From: an uncultured Bacilli bacterium
GTDB lineage: Bacteria; Bacillota_I; Bacilli_A; RF39; UBA660
DNA: 18,081 bases
NCBI GenBank assembly: GCA_910587725.1
Contig: CAJUNG010000037.1
Location: 1 to 18,081 of the forward strand
Direction of reading: 5' to 3'
Shown: in pieces, positions 1 to 6,452 of the stretch
Numbering within the stretch: position 1 is the stretch's first letter
Layout of the letters: each line of letters starts with the position of its first letter
Position numbers and translations under genes: made by a program
The notes under the pieces: model-generated
The model's database searches: none
The model's input: only the letters and a program-made list of their open reading frames with translations
What the model was told of the DNA's origin: nothing

Positions 1-46
1 AAGTAAATTCCACTTTATTTTAATTTGAGGTGGAATTTACTTTTAC
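1..46. terminator. Terminator-like hairpin at window edge
   Basis: A perfect 13-bp inverted repeat is visible: the left arm at 1-13 reads AAGTAAATTCCAC and the right arm at 30-42 is its exact reverse complement, around a 16-nt loop. The stem is AT-rich and only a short T run follows on the + strand. It could terminate a + strand gene ending before the window, or work in both directions. The left flank lies outside the window, so orientation is undecided. Confidence 0.55.
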
Positions 47-91
47 AATTCAGATGAAAAGAGAAGAAAGTATAAGCCAATTTAAAATAAC

Positions 92-120
92 TTTACTTTT
101 AAGTAATAAAGGTTTATGAT
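92..120 (+). promoter_or_regulatory. Candidate sigma-A promoter for the GrpB-family gene
   Basis: TTTACT at 92-97 and TATGAT at 115-120 are separated by 17 bp. The -10 matches consensus at 5 of 6 positions and the -35 at 4 of 6. It would start transcription near 127, leaving a leader of about 87 nt before the ATG at 214. In AT-rich DNA such matches occur by chance, so this is moderate evidence only. Confidence 0.4.
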
Positions 121-213
121 AAAAATAACGAAGAAACAAATGAATCGATTAGTTACAGCTAGAGAAGTTAATAAAATTAGAACAGTAAATTACGCTTTGA
201 AAGTGGGAGATTT

Positions 214-768
214 ATGGAATTAAAAGATATGACTTTAGAGGAATTGTGGGAATTATTTCCTATAGTTCTAACAGATAATACAGATAAATTTAAAGACATT
301 TACTTAGATGAAGAGGAAAATTTAAAATCCTTACTAGGCAGTTATATCACTAGAATAAGTCATATAGGTAGCACTTCAATTGCCAAGATTAAAACCAAAC
401 CAATTGTTGACATTCTAATAGAAATTGACTTTACTCATAAAGATGTTGTAAAAAATATATTGCTGAATCATGATTATATTTTAATGAATGAAAGCGCAGA
501 TAACTTATCCTTTAATAAAGGGTATACCATAAGTGGATATGCAGATAAAGTGTTTCACATTCACATAAAAAAACAGGGAGATTGCGATTGCTTATATTTT
601 CGAGATTATCTTAATGAACATCAATCAAGGGCTCAAGAATATGAAAAACTAAAGATAGCATTATTTAATCGATATAATCCTAATCGAGACTTATATACGA
701 ATGGTAAAGAAAAATTTGTTCATGAAATTGTTAATTTAGCAAAAGAAAAGTATAAAGATAGATATTAA
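214..768 (+). CDS. GrpB family protein (nucleotidyltransferase-fold, UPF0157)
   Basis: This 184-residue protein belongs to the GrpB/UPF0157 family, which has a nucleotidyltransferase-like fold. The family signature is clear: HIGSTSI at residues 50-56 (the GS motif of the NTase fold), followed by KPIVDILIEI at 62-71 carrying the candidate metal-ligand Asp66. The later FHIHIK stretch at 114-119 matches the conserved His-rich strand of the family. No signal peptide or membrane segment is seen, so it is probably cytosolic. The start is supported by GGGAGA at 205-210, just ahead of the ATG. The exact substrate of free-standing GrpB proteins is not established; some relatives are fused to dephospho-CoA kinase. 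It appears to be a single transcription unit. Family assignment is confident, function is not. Confidence 0.85.
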   Translation: MELKDMTLEELWELFPIVLTDNTDKFKDIYLDEEENLKSLLGSYITRISHIGSTSIAKIKTKPIVDILIEIDFTHKDVVKNILLNHDYILMNESADNLSFNKGYTISGYADKVFHIHIKKQGDCDCLYFRDYLNEHQSRAQEYEKLKIALFNRYNPNRDLYTNGKEKFVHEIVNLAKEKYKDRY

Positions 769-870
769 CAAATTAAAAATTAAGGTTTAAAAATGAATTC
801 ACTTAACAATTTAATTCTTCGTGACAAGAGATAAACTCGATTTAATACGAAATCAATATAAATTTTAGAA

Positions 871-878
871 AGGAGGTG
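871..878 (+). promoter_or_regulatory. Strong ribosome binding site AGGAGGTG
   Basis: AGGAGGTG lies 6 nt before the ATG at 885, an almost complete anti-16S match. It fixes the start of the small membrane protein and supports that short gene being real. Confidence 0.8.
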
Positions 879-884
879 GAATAA

Positions 885-1205
885 ATGAATTTCTTATTAA
901 CATTATTGATTGGTGTCGTTGCCGGAACATTAGATGTATTACCAATGATTAAAATGAAAGTAGATAAATACTCTTGCTTATCTGCATTTATCTATTATTT
1001 GATTCTTCCTTTTATTATCTTTAGCATCAATTGGTTTGGAAATTTATGGTGGCTACGAGGTGGAATTATTGCTATTCTTCTAGCGATTCCCGTAATCATT
1101 TTAGTGGTTAAAGAAGATAAAAAAAGTCCTATAGCAATGACAATAATGTCTATTGTTTTAGGAACGATTATCGGTGTTGCTGGACATTTTTTGAACCTAA
1201 TGTAA
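885..1205 (+). CDS. Small integral membrane protein of unknown function
   Basis: This 106-residue, very hydrophobic protein has about four predicted transmembrane segments, roughly residues 3-20, 33-50, 55-76 and 82-104. The second and third flank a short WFGNLWWLRGG segment, and a charged KEDKK loop sits at about 76-80. I recognise no catalytic motif and cannot name the family with confidence; it resembles small uncharacterised membrane proteins of Bacillota. The full-strength Shine-Dalgarno 6 nt upstream of the ATG and its length make it a credible gene despite its size. It ends 35 nt before the flavoprotein gene and probably shares its transcript. An overlapping frame on the opposite strand (995-1285) is a shadow of this gene. 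Confidence 0.75.
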   Translation: MNFLLTLLIGVVAGTLDVLPMIKMKVDKYSCLSAFIYYLILPFIIFSINWFGNLWWLRGGIIAILLAIPVIILVVKEDKKSPIAMTIMSIVLGTIIGVAGHFLNLM

Positions 1206-1240
1206 TTGAGTAATTTACAATTCAAAAGGGAGGTAGAACG

Positions 1241-1657
1241 ATGAAAGATATAGAAAAAACTATTGGAAAAATGATGGACAAGCAAAGTATTTGCTATATT
1301 AGTTCTATTGATAAAGACGGATTCCCAAATACCAAAGCAATGTTAAAACCCAGAAAAAGAAATGGAATAAAAGAAATCTATTTTTCAACGAACACCTCAT
1401 CATTAAAAGTCCAATCATTCAAAAATAATCCAAAGGCGTGTGTTTATTTTTGCAATAAGAGATTTTATCGGGGAATAATGCTTAAAGGAACAGTAGAAGT
1501 TTTAGAAGATAAAGAGTCAAAAGAAATGTTGTGGAAATTTGGTGATACGATGTATTATAAAAAAGGAGTAACTGACCCAGATTATTGTGTATTGAAGTTT
1601 ACCACTATATCTGCAAGGTACTATAGTAATTTTAAGTCGGTTGATGTCCAATTATAA
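1241..1657 (+). CDS. Pyridoxamine 5'-phosphate oxidase-fold flavoprotein
   Basis: This 138-residue protein has the compact FMN-binding split-barrel fold of the PNPOx / general-stress-protein-26 group. Recognisable parts are the first strand pair with CYISSIDKDGFPNTKAML (about residues 18-35), then IYFSTNTSSLKVQSFKNNP (about 46-64), the usual FMN-phosphate-binding and dimer region, then ACVYF and LKGTVEVLED. Such proteins bind flavin or F420-like cofactors and often reduce small molecules or act in stress responses; the substrate cannot be read from the sequence. AAGGGAGGT at 1226-1234 fixes the ATG. It sits 35 nt behind the small membrane protein, which suggests a two-gene operon. It is not expected to be the true PdxH enzyme of B6 synthesis, which is longer. 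Confidence 0.83.
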   Translation: MKDIEKTIGKMMDKQSICYISSIDKDGFPNTKAMLKPRKRNGIKEIYFSTNTSSLKVQSFKNNPKACVYFCNKRFYRGIMLKGTVEVLEDKESKEMLWKFGDTMYYKKGVTDPDYCVLKFTTISARYYSNFKSVDVQL

Positions 1658-1745
1658 TTTGAATGATTTTTTCAATAGTGTATTACAACATAAGGGAAAA
1701 TTATCGCTAGGTTTTATGGCTTATCTACGGATAAGTTCGGAGTAG
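1644..1745 (+). other. Short open frame, possible gene remnant
   Basis: A 33-codon frame starts at the ATG at 1644, inside the end of the flavoprotein gene, and ends at TAG 1743-1745. Its product has a protein-like middle (KGKLSLGFMAYLRISSE at its end) and the reading continues as FYNYTRWIKL beyond the TAG. There is no convincing ribosome binding site. It may be a fragment of a decayed gene or chance. I do not recognise the family. Confidence 0.2.
1720..1735 (+). other. Hairpin with UNCG-type tetraloop
   Basis: CTTATC (1720-1725) and GATAAG (1730-1735) form a perfect 6-bp stem around TACG, closed by a C-G pair. In RNA this is C(UACG)G, a member of the very stable UNCG tetraloop class. Two further G-U pairs could extend the stem at 1718-1719 with 1736-1737. 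No T-tract follows directly, so it is not a standard terminator; it may protect the 3' end of the flavoprotein mRNA. Confidence 0.5.
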
Positions 1746-1815
1746 TTTTATAACTATACCAGATGGATTAAACTTTGAATTTTTAATATTTAACATTTTA
1801 GCATTCTTTCCACTA

Positions 1816-1824
1816 TGATATAAT
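1816..1824 (+). promoter_or_regulatory. Extended -10 promoter for the zinc-ribbon gene
   Basis: TGATATAAT contains a consensus TATAAT (1819-1824) preceded by TG one base away, the extended -10 element. No good -35 is seen at the usual distance, which is acceptable for extended -10 promoters. Transcription would start near 1831 with a short leader to the GTG at 1851. Confidence 0.6.
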
Positions 1825-1850
1825 GAAAGTAAGAAAGGTGGGAATCATAA

Positions 1851-2174
1851 GTGATAAAGGCAATATTTTTTATCGTACCAATATTTATCATAATTGTTTT
1901 TGTTTTGGTCATTGCCCAGCTCATTAGTCCAAAATTCAGAGGAAAAATGATGAGTAGACAAGTAAAAGCAACAAAATATATGATGGATGAGTCCAAGGAG
2001 GATATCAAAAGCATATCAACAGATATGGCTAATGCAACCAAAGCAGGAATAGAAATGACAGCTCGTGCAATAAAAAAAGGACTTACAGAGGATTCAGGAA
2101 TCTATTGTAAACATTGCGGAAGCATCATTGATGAAGATTCTACATTTTGTAAAAATTGTGGAGAGAAACAGTAA
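1851..2174 (+). CDS. Membrane-anchored zinc-ribbon protein
   Basis: This 107-residue protein has one N-terminal transmembrane helix (residues 2-26, dominated by Ile, Val and Phe), a charged middle segment of about 55 residues that is probably helical, and a C-terminal zinc ribbon with two CxxC knuckles: CKHCG near residue 84 and CKNCG near residue 101. The zinc-ribbon class is like the small zinc_ribbon_2 domains at the ends of many Bacillota proteins; those bind zinc structurally and usually mediate contacts. The start is GTG at 1851, chosen because AAAGGTGGG lies just upstream and the hydrophobic segment begins at once. The extended -10 promoter suggests it is transcribed alone. No enzymatic function is implied. 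Confidence 0.72.
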   Translation: MIKAIFFIVPIFIIIVFVLVIAQLISPKFRGKMMSRQVKATKYMMDESKEDIKSISTDMANATKAGIEMTARAIKKGLTEDSGIYCKHCGSIIDEDSTFCKNCGEKQ

Positions 2175-2362
2175 TTCCTAAAATTTTGATGAAACATAGT
2201 TCCCCGTATAGGGTACTCAATTTCTATGATTGTGCTAAAAAAGATAAAAAAAGCAAATCGAAAAATAACTATAATGATAAAAAACATAGAAAATTAAAGT
2301 ATGAAAAAGTGTGGAAGAAGCTATTTGTGAGTACTCTTATTTGCAAGTGGCTTTTTAATATC

Positions 2363-2391
2363 TTGACAAAACTAATTGAATTAGTTAAACT
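2363..2391 (+). promoter_or_regulatory. Promoter of the TetR operon
   Basis: A consensus -35 TTGACA at 2363-2368 and TAAACT at 2386-2391 are spaced by exactly 17 bp. This is the best -35 in the first 5 kb and lies 28 bp upstream of the regulator's ATG. The spacer is filled by a perfect palindrome, listed separately. Confidence 0.75.
2370..2386. promoter_or_regulatory. Palindromic operator, probably for the adjacent TetR regulator
   Basis: AACTAATTGAATTAGTT is a perfect 17-bp palindrome (8-bp arms around a central G) lying between the -35 and -10. A protein bound here would block RNA polymerase. TetR-family proteins bind such palindromes and usually regulate their own genes, so the adjacent TetR product is the natural candidate. 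A weaker partial copy of the half-sites (ACTATT and ATTAGT) lies just downstream at about 2389-2406. Confidence 0.65.
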
Positions 2392-2418
2392 ATTAATGAA
2401 ATTAGTAAGGAGAAAATT

Positions 2419-2991
2419 ATGTCAAAAAATAATATAAATCACGAATTAATTATTGAAACTTCTGCTGCATTAGCCGATAAAGTCGGTTTTGATAACTTAT
2501 CACTAAAAATGATAGCAGAAAATCTAAACATTAAATCCCCATCTTTATATAATCACATTTCTAGTTTAGAAGACCTAAAAGAAAAGTTAATGATTTATGG
2601 TTGGAAACAAGTAGAAGAAAAAATACTAGATTCAGCGATTGGTATCTCAGGGTATGATGCAATAAAAAACATGTGTTATGCCTTCTATCAGTATGCGACG
2701 AATCATCAAGGTGTCTTTACCGCGATGCTTTGGTACAGCAAATATGAAAGTGAGGAGGCAAAACTTGCAACAAAGCGATTATTCGACTTACTGTTTAAAG
2801 TCCTTTCTTCGCTTGATATCGGTGAGGAAAATATTCAGCACATCATCAAGACATTAAGAAGCTTTTTAGAAGGATTTTCATTACTAGTCAACAACCATTC
2901 CTTTGGAAATCCAATCTCGATTCAGGAAAGTTTCGAATTATCTTTAGAAATCATGATTCAAGGGATAAAAACATTAGAAGGAGTGAAATAA
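2419..2991 (+). CDS. TetR/AcrR family transcriptional regulator
   Basis: This 190-residue protein is the usual length for the family. The N-terminal DNA-binding domain occupies about residues 8-54: a first helix (IIETSAALADKVG), then the helix-turn-helix with LSLKMIAENLNIKSPSLYNH at 27-46, in which SPSLYNH is the typical recognition-helix end. The remainder (about 60-185) is all-helical ligand-binding and dimerisation sequence, resembling the TetR C-terminal class found with WHG-type regulators. AAGGAG is 8 nt upstream of the ATG. The downstream acetyltransferase starts 1 nt after its stop, and the radical SAM gene overlaps that gene by 4 nt, so the regulator heads a three-gene operon. It probably represses its own promoter through the palindrome at 2370-2386. 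The inducer is unknown. Confidence 0.88.
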   Translation: MSKNNINHELIIETSAALADKVGFDNLSLKMIAENLNIKSPSLYNHISSLEDLKEKLMIYGWKQVEEKILDSAIGISGYDAIKNMCYAFYQYATNHQGVFTAMLWYSKYESEEAKLATKRLFDLLFKVLSSLDIGEENIQHIIKTLRSFLEGFSLLVNNHSFGNPISIQESFELSLEIMIQGIKTLEGVK

Positions 2992-2992
2992 A

Positions 2993-3745
2993 ATGAATGA
3001 GTATATTAACCTAACCTTAGAAAATATTGAAGAAGAACATATTTGTTGTGCGATTGGGGACCCTAAACACCAAATCGGAGTAACCGAGAAAAAAGCGTGG
3101 ATAAAAAGCAAGTTAAAAGATGGACATGTGTTTAGAAAGCTTGATGCTAGAGGAAAAGTATTTATCGAATATGAACCGATAGAAACTGCATGGGTTCCAC
3201 TTTCAGGAAAAAACTACCAATACATCTATTGCCTATGGGTTGCAGGAAGTTTTAAAGGAAAAGGAATCGCCAAAGAATTGTTAACCTATGCCATCAATGA
3301 TGCTAAAGAAAAAGGGATGAATGGAATCTGTACCATAACGACAAAAAAGAAAAAGCCCTTTTTAGGAGAAAAGAACTTTTTTCTTCATTATCATTTTGAA
3401 GCGGTCGATGAGATTGGCGACTATCAATTATTAGCACTCCCGTTCAATAATCAAGAAACACCAAAATTCAATTCTTGTGCGAAAGAAATGAAAATTGAAG
3501 AGAAGGAATTTACAATCTATTATACTCCCGAATGTCCTTATGTGGAGTATGAAGTAAAAGAATTATCAGATTATGCGAAAAATCACAATATTCCTTTAAA
3601 TATCATCAAAGTCGATAGTCTAGAAAAGGCCAAAAACGCTCCCTGCATACTCAATAGTTGGGCAAACTTTTATCAAGGAAAATTTCTATCCAATACAATA
3701 TTAAATGCCAATTCCTTTGAAAAATTAGTGGAAAAATTAAAATGA
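2993..3745 (+). CDS. GNAT acetyltransferase with C-terminal YoaP-like domain
   Basis: This 250-residue two-domain protein resembles Bacillus YoaP. The GNAT domain spans about residues 3-150, with the acetyl-CoA loop GSFKGKGIAKELL at 85-97 matching the Q/RxxGxG/A signature. The second part (about 172-250) has a thioredoxin-like layout: a strand IYYTPECPYVEYEV with Cys181-Pro182, a helix, a strand ending APCIL around 216-220, and the last strand-helix. This matches the small YoaP-like domain reported at the end of such acetyltransferases. The acceptor substrate is unknown. An AGGAG precedes the ATG, which comes one base after the regulator's stop, and the 3' end overlaps the radical SAM gene by 4 nt, so translation is probably coupled. 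Family assignment is strong; the role is unassigned. Confidence 0.8.
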   Translation: MNEYINLTLENIEEEHICCAIGDPKHQIGVTEKKAWIKSKLKDGHVFRKLDARGKVFIEYEPIETAWVPLSGKNYQYIYCLWVAGSFKGKGIAKELLTYAINDAKEKGMNGICTITTKKKKPFLGEKNFFLHYHFEAVDEIGDYQLLALPFNNQETPKFNSCAKEMKIEEKEFTIYYTPECPYVEYEVKELSDYAKNHNIPLNIIKVDSLEKAKNAPCILNSWANFYQGKFLSNTILNANSFEKLVEKLK

Positions 3746-4629
3746 AAATGATTGAAGCAAAAACGATTCTCTCGAAAGTAAACTATGGTAATACGTGGTA
3801 TGGAATCGATTACTGTATAAATTTGTATCGAGGATGTTCTCATGGATGTATTTATTGTGATAGTAGAAGTAGTTGCTATCACATTGACCATTTTAATATA
3901 GTTAGAGGTAAAATCAATGCCATTCAGATTCTTGGGCGAGAACTTTCTAAAGTACGAAAGAAAGGAGTCATTGGAATTGGCTCGATGTCAGACCCGTATA
4001 ATCCGAATGAAAAAGAATTTCAACAGACAAGAGAAGCTTTAAAACTCATTGCAAAGTATGGATTTGGTGTTTCTATTGATACTAAGAGTAATATGATTTT
4101 AAGAGATATCGATAAATTAAAAGAAATCAGAAAGAGAAATAACGTGATTGTCAAGTTTACGATTACTACACCAAAAGATGAGTTATCAAGAATAATAGAA
4201 CCTAATGTTTGCCCCTCTTCCATGCGATTTTCAGCACTTAAAAGCTTAACGGATAATGGCATATTTGCAGGGATTACGTTAACTCCCGTACTACCTTATA
4301 TTACGGATAGTGAAGAAGATATTAAAGAGTTAATTCGATTAGCAAGTGCCTCTGGTGCTAGATTCATCTACACGGATATGGGAATGACTTTACGACAAAA
4401 TCAAAGAGATGATTATTTTAATGAATTAAATCGTTCATTTATTGGATTAAAAAGTAAATATATAAAACGTTATGGGAATCGCTATTTTTGTCCTGTACCA
4501 AATGCTAAAAGATTATATAAAGTATTCACAGAAGAATGTGAAAAATACGGAATTTTGTATAAAATGGAAGACATTATCAATGCGTATAAAAAGGAAAGCC
4601 CCAAAATAGAACAAATCACTTTATTTTAG
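3742..4629 (+). CDS. Radical SAM protein, spore photoproduct lyase-like (COG1533/Rv2578c type)
   Basis: This 295-residue radical SAM enzyme carries the iron-sulfur motif RGCSHGCIYCDSR, with Cys32, Cys36 and Cys39 in the CX3CX2C spacing that holds the 4Fe-4S cluster for cleaving S-adenosylmethionine. The segments GIGSMSDPYNPNEKEFQQTREAL and VSIDTKSNMILRDIDKL fit the SPL-family/Rv2578c group, whose members are mostly of unknown substrate. True spore photoproduct lyase repairs spore DNA and is longer, and no sporulation genes are near, so I do not call it SplB. It is the last gene of the TetR operon and overlaps the acetyltransferase by ATGA at 3742-3745. A second ATG two codons in is possible. 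Function is inferred only at the family level. Confidence 0.82.
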   Translation: MKMIEAKTILSKVNYGNTWYGIDYCINLYRGCSHGCIYCDSRSSCYHIDHFNIVRGKINAIQILGRELSKVRKKGVIGIGSMSDPYNPNEKEFQQTREALKLIAKYGFGVSIDTKSNMILRDIDKLKEIRKRNNVIVKFTITTPKDELSRIIEPNVCPSSMRFSALKSLTDNGIFAGITLTPVLPYITDSEEDIKELIRLASASGARFIYTDMGMTLRQNQRDDYFNELNRSFIGLKSKYIKRYGNRYFCPVPNAKRLYKVFTEECEKYGILYKMEDIINAYKKESPKIEQITLF

Positions 4630-4666
4630 AAAGTACAAAATTTTAATGTTAGAACAACAAAAAATT

Positions 4667-4675
4667 TGATAGAAT
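4667..4675 (+). promoter_or_regulatory. Extended -10 promoter for the DUF362 gene
   Basis: TGATAGAAT has the TGn extension followed by TAGAAT (4670-4675), 5 of 6 matches to TATAAT. No strong -35 is seen. Transcription starting near 4682 would leave almost no leader before the ribosome binding site at 4684-4689, which is a reason for caution. Confidence 0.35.
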
Positions 4676-4696
4676 AAAAGAAGAGGAGGAATGAAA

Positions 4697-5572
4697 ATGG
4701 AAAAAGCTAAGGTCTATTTTACAAAAGAAGTAACCCCAGAAAGTGTAGTCAAACTATACGAAAAATTAGGGGTAGAACTGAAAGGAAAGGTAGCCGTTAA
4801 ACTACACTCCGGAGAAGAAGGAAATAGAAATTATTTAAAGCCGGAATTTGTAAAAGAAATTGTGGAAAACGTAAAGGGAACGGTAGTAGAATGTAATACC
4901 GCTTATCCTGGTGAGAGAAATACAACAGAAAAGCATCAAAAATTGATGGAACATCATGGTTGGACAAAATATTTTGATGTAGACATATTAGATAGTGAAG
5001 GACCAGATATAGAGTTAGAAATACCAAATGGTGTTCAAATTCAAAAGAACTATATAGGAAAAAATCTAGCAAATTATGATTCCATGTTAGTTCTATCCCA
5101 TTTTAAGGGACATGCCATGGGAGGTTTTGGCGGAGCATTAAAGCAACTTTCGATTGGTTGTGCCTCATCTTTCGGAAAAGCCTATATTCATGGAGCAGGG
5201 GATACCACAGGGAATGTATTTGAAACAGAGCAAGTATCTTTTGTCAAGTCGATGGGAGATGCCGCAAGTAGTATTGTAGAATACTTTAAAGGAAATATTG
5301 CCTACATTAATGCAATGGTTAATATTTCTCTAGATTGTGATTGTGATGGAAATGCCTCTCTTCCTTGTATGCAAGATATAGGAATACTAGCCAGTTTAGA
5401 CCCTGTTGCTATTGACCAAGCTTGTGTAGATATCATTTACAATAGTGAAGATAAAGGAAAAGAAAAGCTTATTCAGAGAATAGAAGAGAAAAAAGGAATT
5501 TATATTATCGACACAGCAGAAAAACTTGGTGCAGGAACAAGGGAATATGAGCTTATCTCGATTGATGAGTAA
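4697..5572 (+). CDS. DUF362 domain-containing protein
   Basis: This protein of about 291 residues is a DUF362-family member. Typical parts are KVAVKLHSGEEGN near the N-terminus, the glycine-rich SHFKGHAMGGFGGALKQLSIGCAS block in the middle, and CDCDGNASLPCMQDIGILAS then DPVAIDQACVD towards the end. Many DUF362 proteins carry a ferredoxin 4Fe-4S domain; none is visible here, though a CDCD...C cluster remains. The family function is not established. I placed the start at the ATG at 4697, because AGGAGG at 4684-4689 is 7 nt before it; the in-frame ATG at 4691 is only 1 nt from that site. It appears to be transcribed alone, between the TetR operon and the metal operon. An open frame continues for 37 codons after its stop. 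Confidence 0.82.
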   Translation: MEKAKVYFTKEVTPESVVKLYEKLGVELKGKVAVKLHSGEEGNRNYLKPEFVKEIVENVKGTVVECNTAYPGERNTTEKHQKLMEHHGWTKYFDVDILDSEGPDIELEIPNGVQIQKNYIGKNLANYDSMLVLSHFKGHAMGGFGGALKQLSIGCASSFGKAYIHGAGDTTGNVFETEQVSFVKSMGDAASSIVEYFKGNIAYINAMVNISLDCDCDGNASLPCMQDIGILASLDPVAIDQACVDIIYNSEDKGKEKLIQRIEEKKGIYIIDTAEKLGAGTREYELISIDE

Positions 5573-5763
5573 TCGCAAAAAGATAAACAAAAAATATCAA
5601 TTCTAGAAAATGGAGTTGATGTTTTTATATGCGAAAATTTAAGTAATATAAAATACGAAAGACAAGCAAAATTAACAAATGAATAGTAAAATCATTGTAA
5701 AACTTTGTGAAAAGCCGTCAATATAAAAAGAAGAAAATGCTCATTAAATTTATGAAAAAACAC

Positions 5764-5793
5764 TTGACAATTGAATATATATTCAACTATAAT
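5764..5793 (+). promoter_or_regulatory. Promoter of the metal-resistance operon
   Basis: A perfect -35 TTGACA (5764-5769) and a perfect -10 TATAAT (5788-5793) are separated by 18 bp. Transcription would start near 5800, about 50 nt before the repressor gene. Such a strong promoter is expected where a dedicated repressor holds it off; two overlapping inverted repeats cover it. Confidence 0.85.
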
Positions 5794-5806
5794 AAAAACA
5801 GTTGAA
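5771..5806. promoter_or_regulatory. ArsR/CadC-type operators overlapping the promoter
   Basis: Two inverted repeats overlap here. The first, TTGAATATATATTCAA at 5771-5786, is a perfect 16-bp palindrome with the TGAA-N6-TTCA core known for SmtB/ArsR-family operators, and it fills the promoter spacer. The second pairs TTCAACT at 5782-5788 with AGTTGAA at 5800-5806, spans the -10 and the likely start point, and shares a half-site with the first. The CadC-like repressor encoded directly downstream is the expected ligand. Confidence 0.75.
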
Positions 5807-5849
5807 CAACAAATCAACAAAAAGAATAGAATAATAAGAGGAGAATTAT

Positions 5850-6212
5850 ATGTCCAGAAATGAATTTACTTGTGATTGCAATATCATTCACCAGCATGTC
5901 GTCGAAGAAGTTTTAAAAACTATGCCCGATGAAAATACCTTTAATCATTTAGCCGATTTATACAAATTAATTGGGGATACGACAAGATGTAGAATCCTTT
6001 TTGCACTAGATGCTAGTGAAATGTGCGTATGTGATTTAGCCAATACATTAAATATGACTAAATCTTCCATTTCTCATCAATTAGCAACACTGAGAAGAAG
6101 TGGTGTTGTTAGATGTAGAAAAAGTGGAAAAGAAGTCTACTACATGTTAGATGATGAACATATTGTGAAGCTATTTGAAATTGGCTTAGAACACATTAAT
6201 CATAAAAAATAA
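5850..6212 (+). CDS. cadC: CadC-like ArsR/SmtB family metal-sensing repressor
   Basis: This 120-residue winged-helix repressor heads the metal operon. The helix-turn-helix is at about residues 60-85, with VCDLANTLNMTKSSISHQLATLR, followed by a beta wing (VRCRKSGKEVYYML). Both metal-site types of the family are visible. The alpha3N site of CadC-type sensors has Cys8 and Cys10 in the N-terminal arm (TCDC) plus Cys59 and Cys61 in MCVCDL. The alpha5 site known from CzrA has Asp102, His104, His115 and His118 with the same spacing. Cys-rich alpha3N sites bind soft ions such as Cd(II) and Pb(II). The protein should release the operators at 5771-5806 when metal is bound. A GAGGAG precedes the ATG. 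The symbol reflects resemblance; the actual inducer is not proven. Confidence 0.87.
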   Translation: MSRNEFTCDCNIIHQHVVEEVLKTMPDENTFNHLADLYKLIGDTTRCRILFALDASEMCVCDLANTLNMTKSSISHQLATLRRSGVVRCRKSGKEVYYMLDDEHIVKLFEIGLEHINHKK

Positions 6213-6227
6213 GAAAGAAGGAAAACA

Positions 6228-6452
6228 ATGAAAACTTACAAATTTAAAATCGAAGGATTAGATTGTGCGAATTGTGCACGCGAATTAGAAGAAGCACTAA
6301 ATAAAGAACAAGGATTAGAAAATGTAAGCATAAACTTTTTTACTGAAAAACTTACCTTTGATACAGAAAATAAAGAAGAAGCATTACAAAAATTAAAGAA
6401 AATTATTCGTCAGGAAGACGATGAAATTACCTTAGAGGAATTAAGCGAATGA
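6228..6452 (+). CDS. Stand-alone heavy-metal-associated (HMA) domain protein
   Basis: This 74-residue ferredoxin-like metal-binding domain has IEGLDCANCARELEEAL, with Cys13 and Cys16 forming the CxxC metal site. The GLDCANCA form is the one usually fused to the N-terminus of CadA/ZntA-type ATPases. Its last 12 residues are strongly acidic. The stop overlaps the ATG of the ATPase (6449-6452, ATGA), so the two should be translationally coupled and act together as a two-piece CadA. The detached domain could load metal onto the pump or regulate it. AGAAGG lies upstream of the ATG, and the repressor gene ends 15 nt earlier. This is not a frameshift product of a fused gene as far as I can tell: both pieces have complete ends. 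Confidence 0.85.
   Translation: MKTYKFKIEGLDCANCARELEEALNKEQGLENVSINFFTEKLTFDTENKEEALQKLKKIIRQEDDEITLEELSE

Noticed and set aside
995..1285. Opposite-strand open frame over the membrane protein and flavoprotein start
   Set aside because: It is antisense to two supported genes, has no ribosome site and no recognisable motif.
1790..2041. Opposite-strand hydrophobic frame over the zinc-ribbon gene
   Set aside because: Its hydrophobic character mirrors the sense-strand sequence, and it would run through the supported promoter.
2156..2437. A 93-codon open frame between the zinc-ribbon gene and tetR
   Set aside because: It is dominated by Lys and Asn from A-rich DNA, starts within the zinc-ribbon gene without a ribosome site, and runs through the TetR promoter and operator into the tetR start.
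3742..4629. Naming the radical SAM gene as spore photoproduct lyase (splB)
   Set aside because: It is shorter than SplB, no sporulation genes are near, and the sequence fits the wider COG1533 group.
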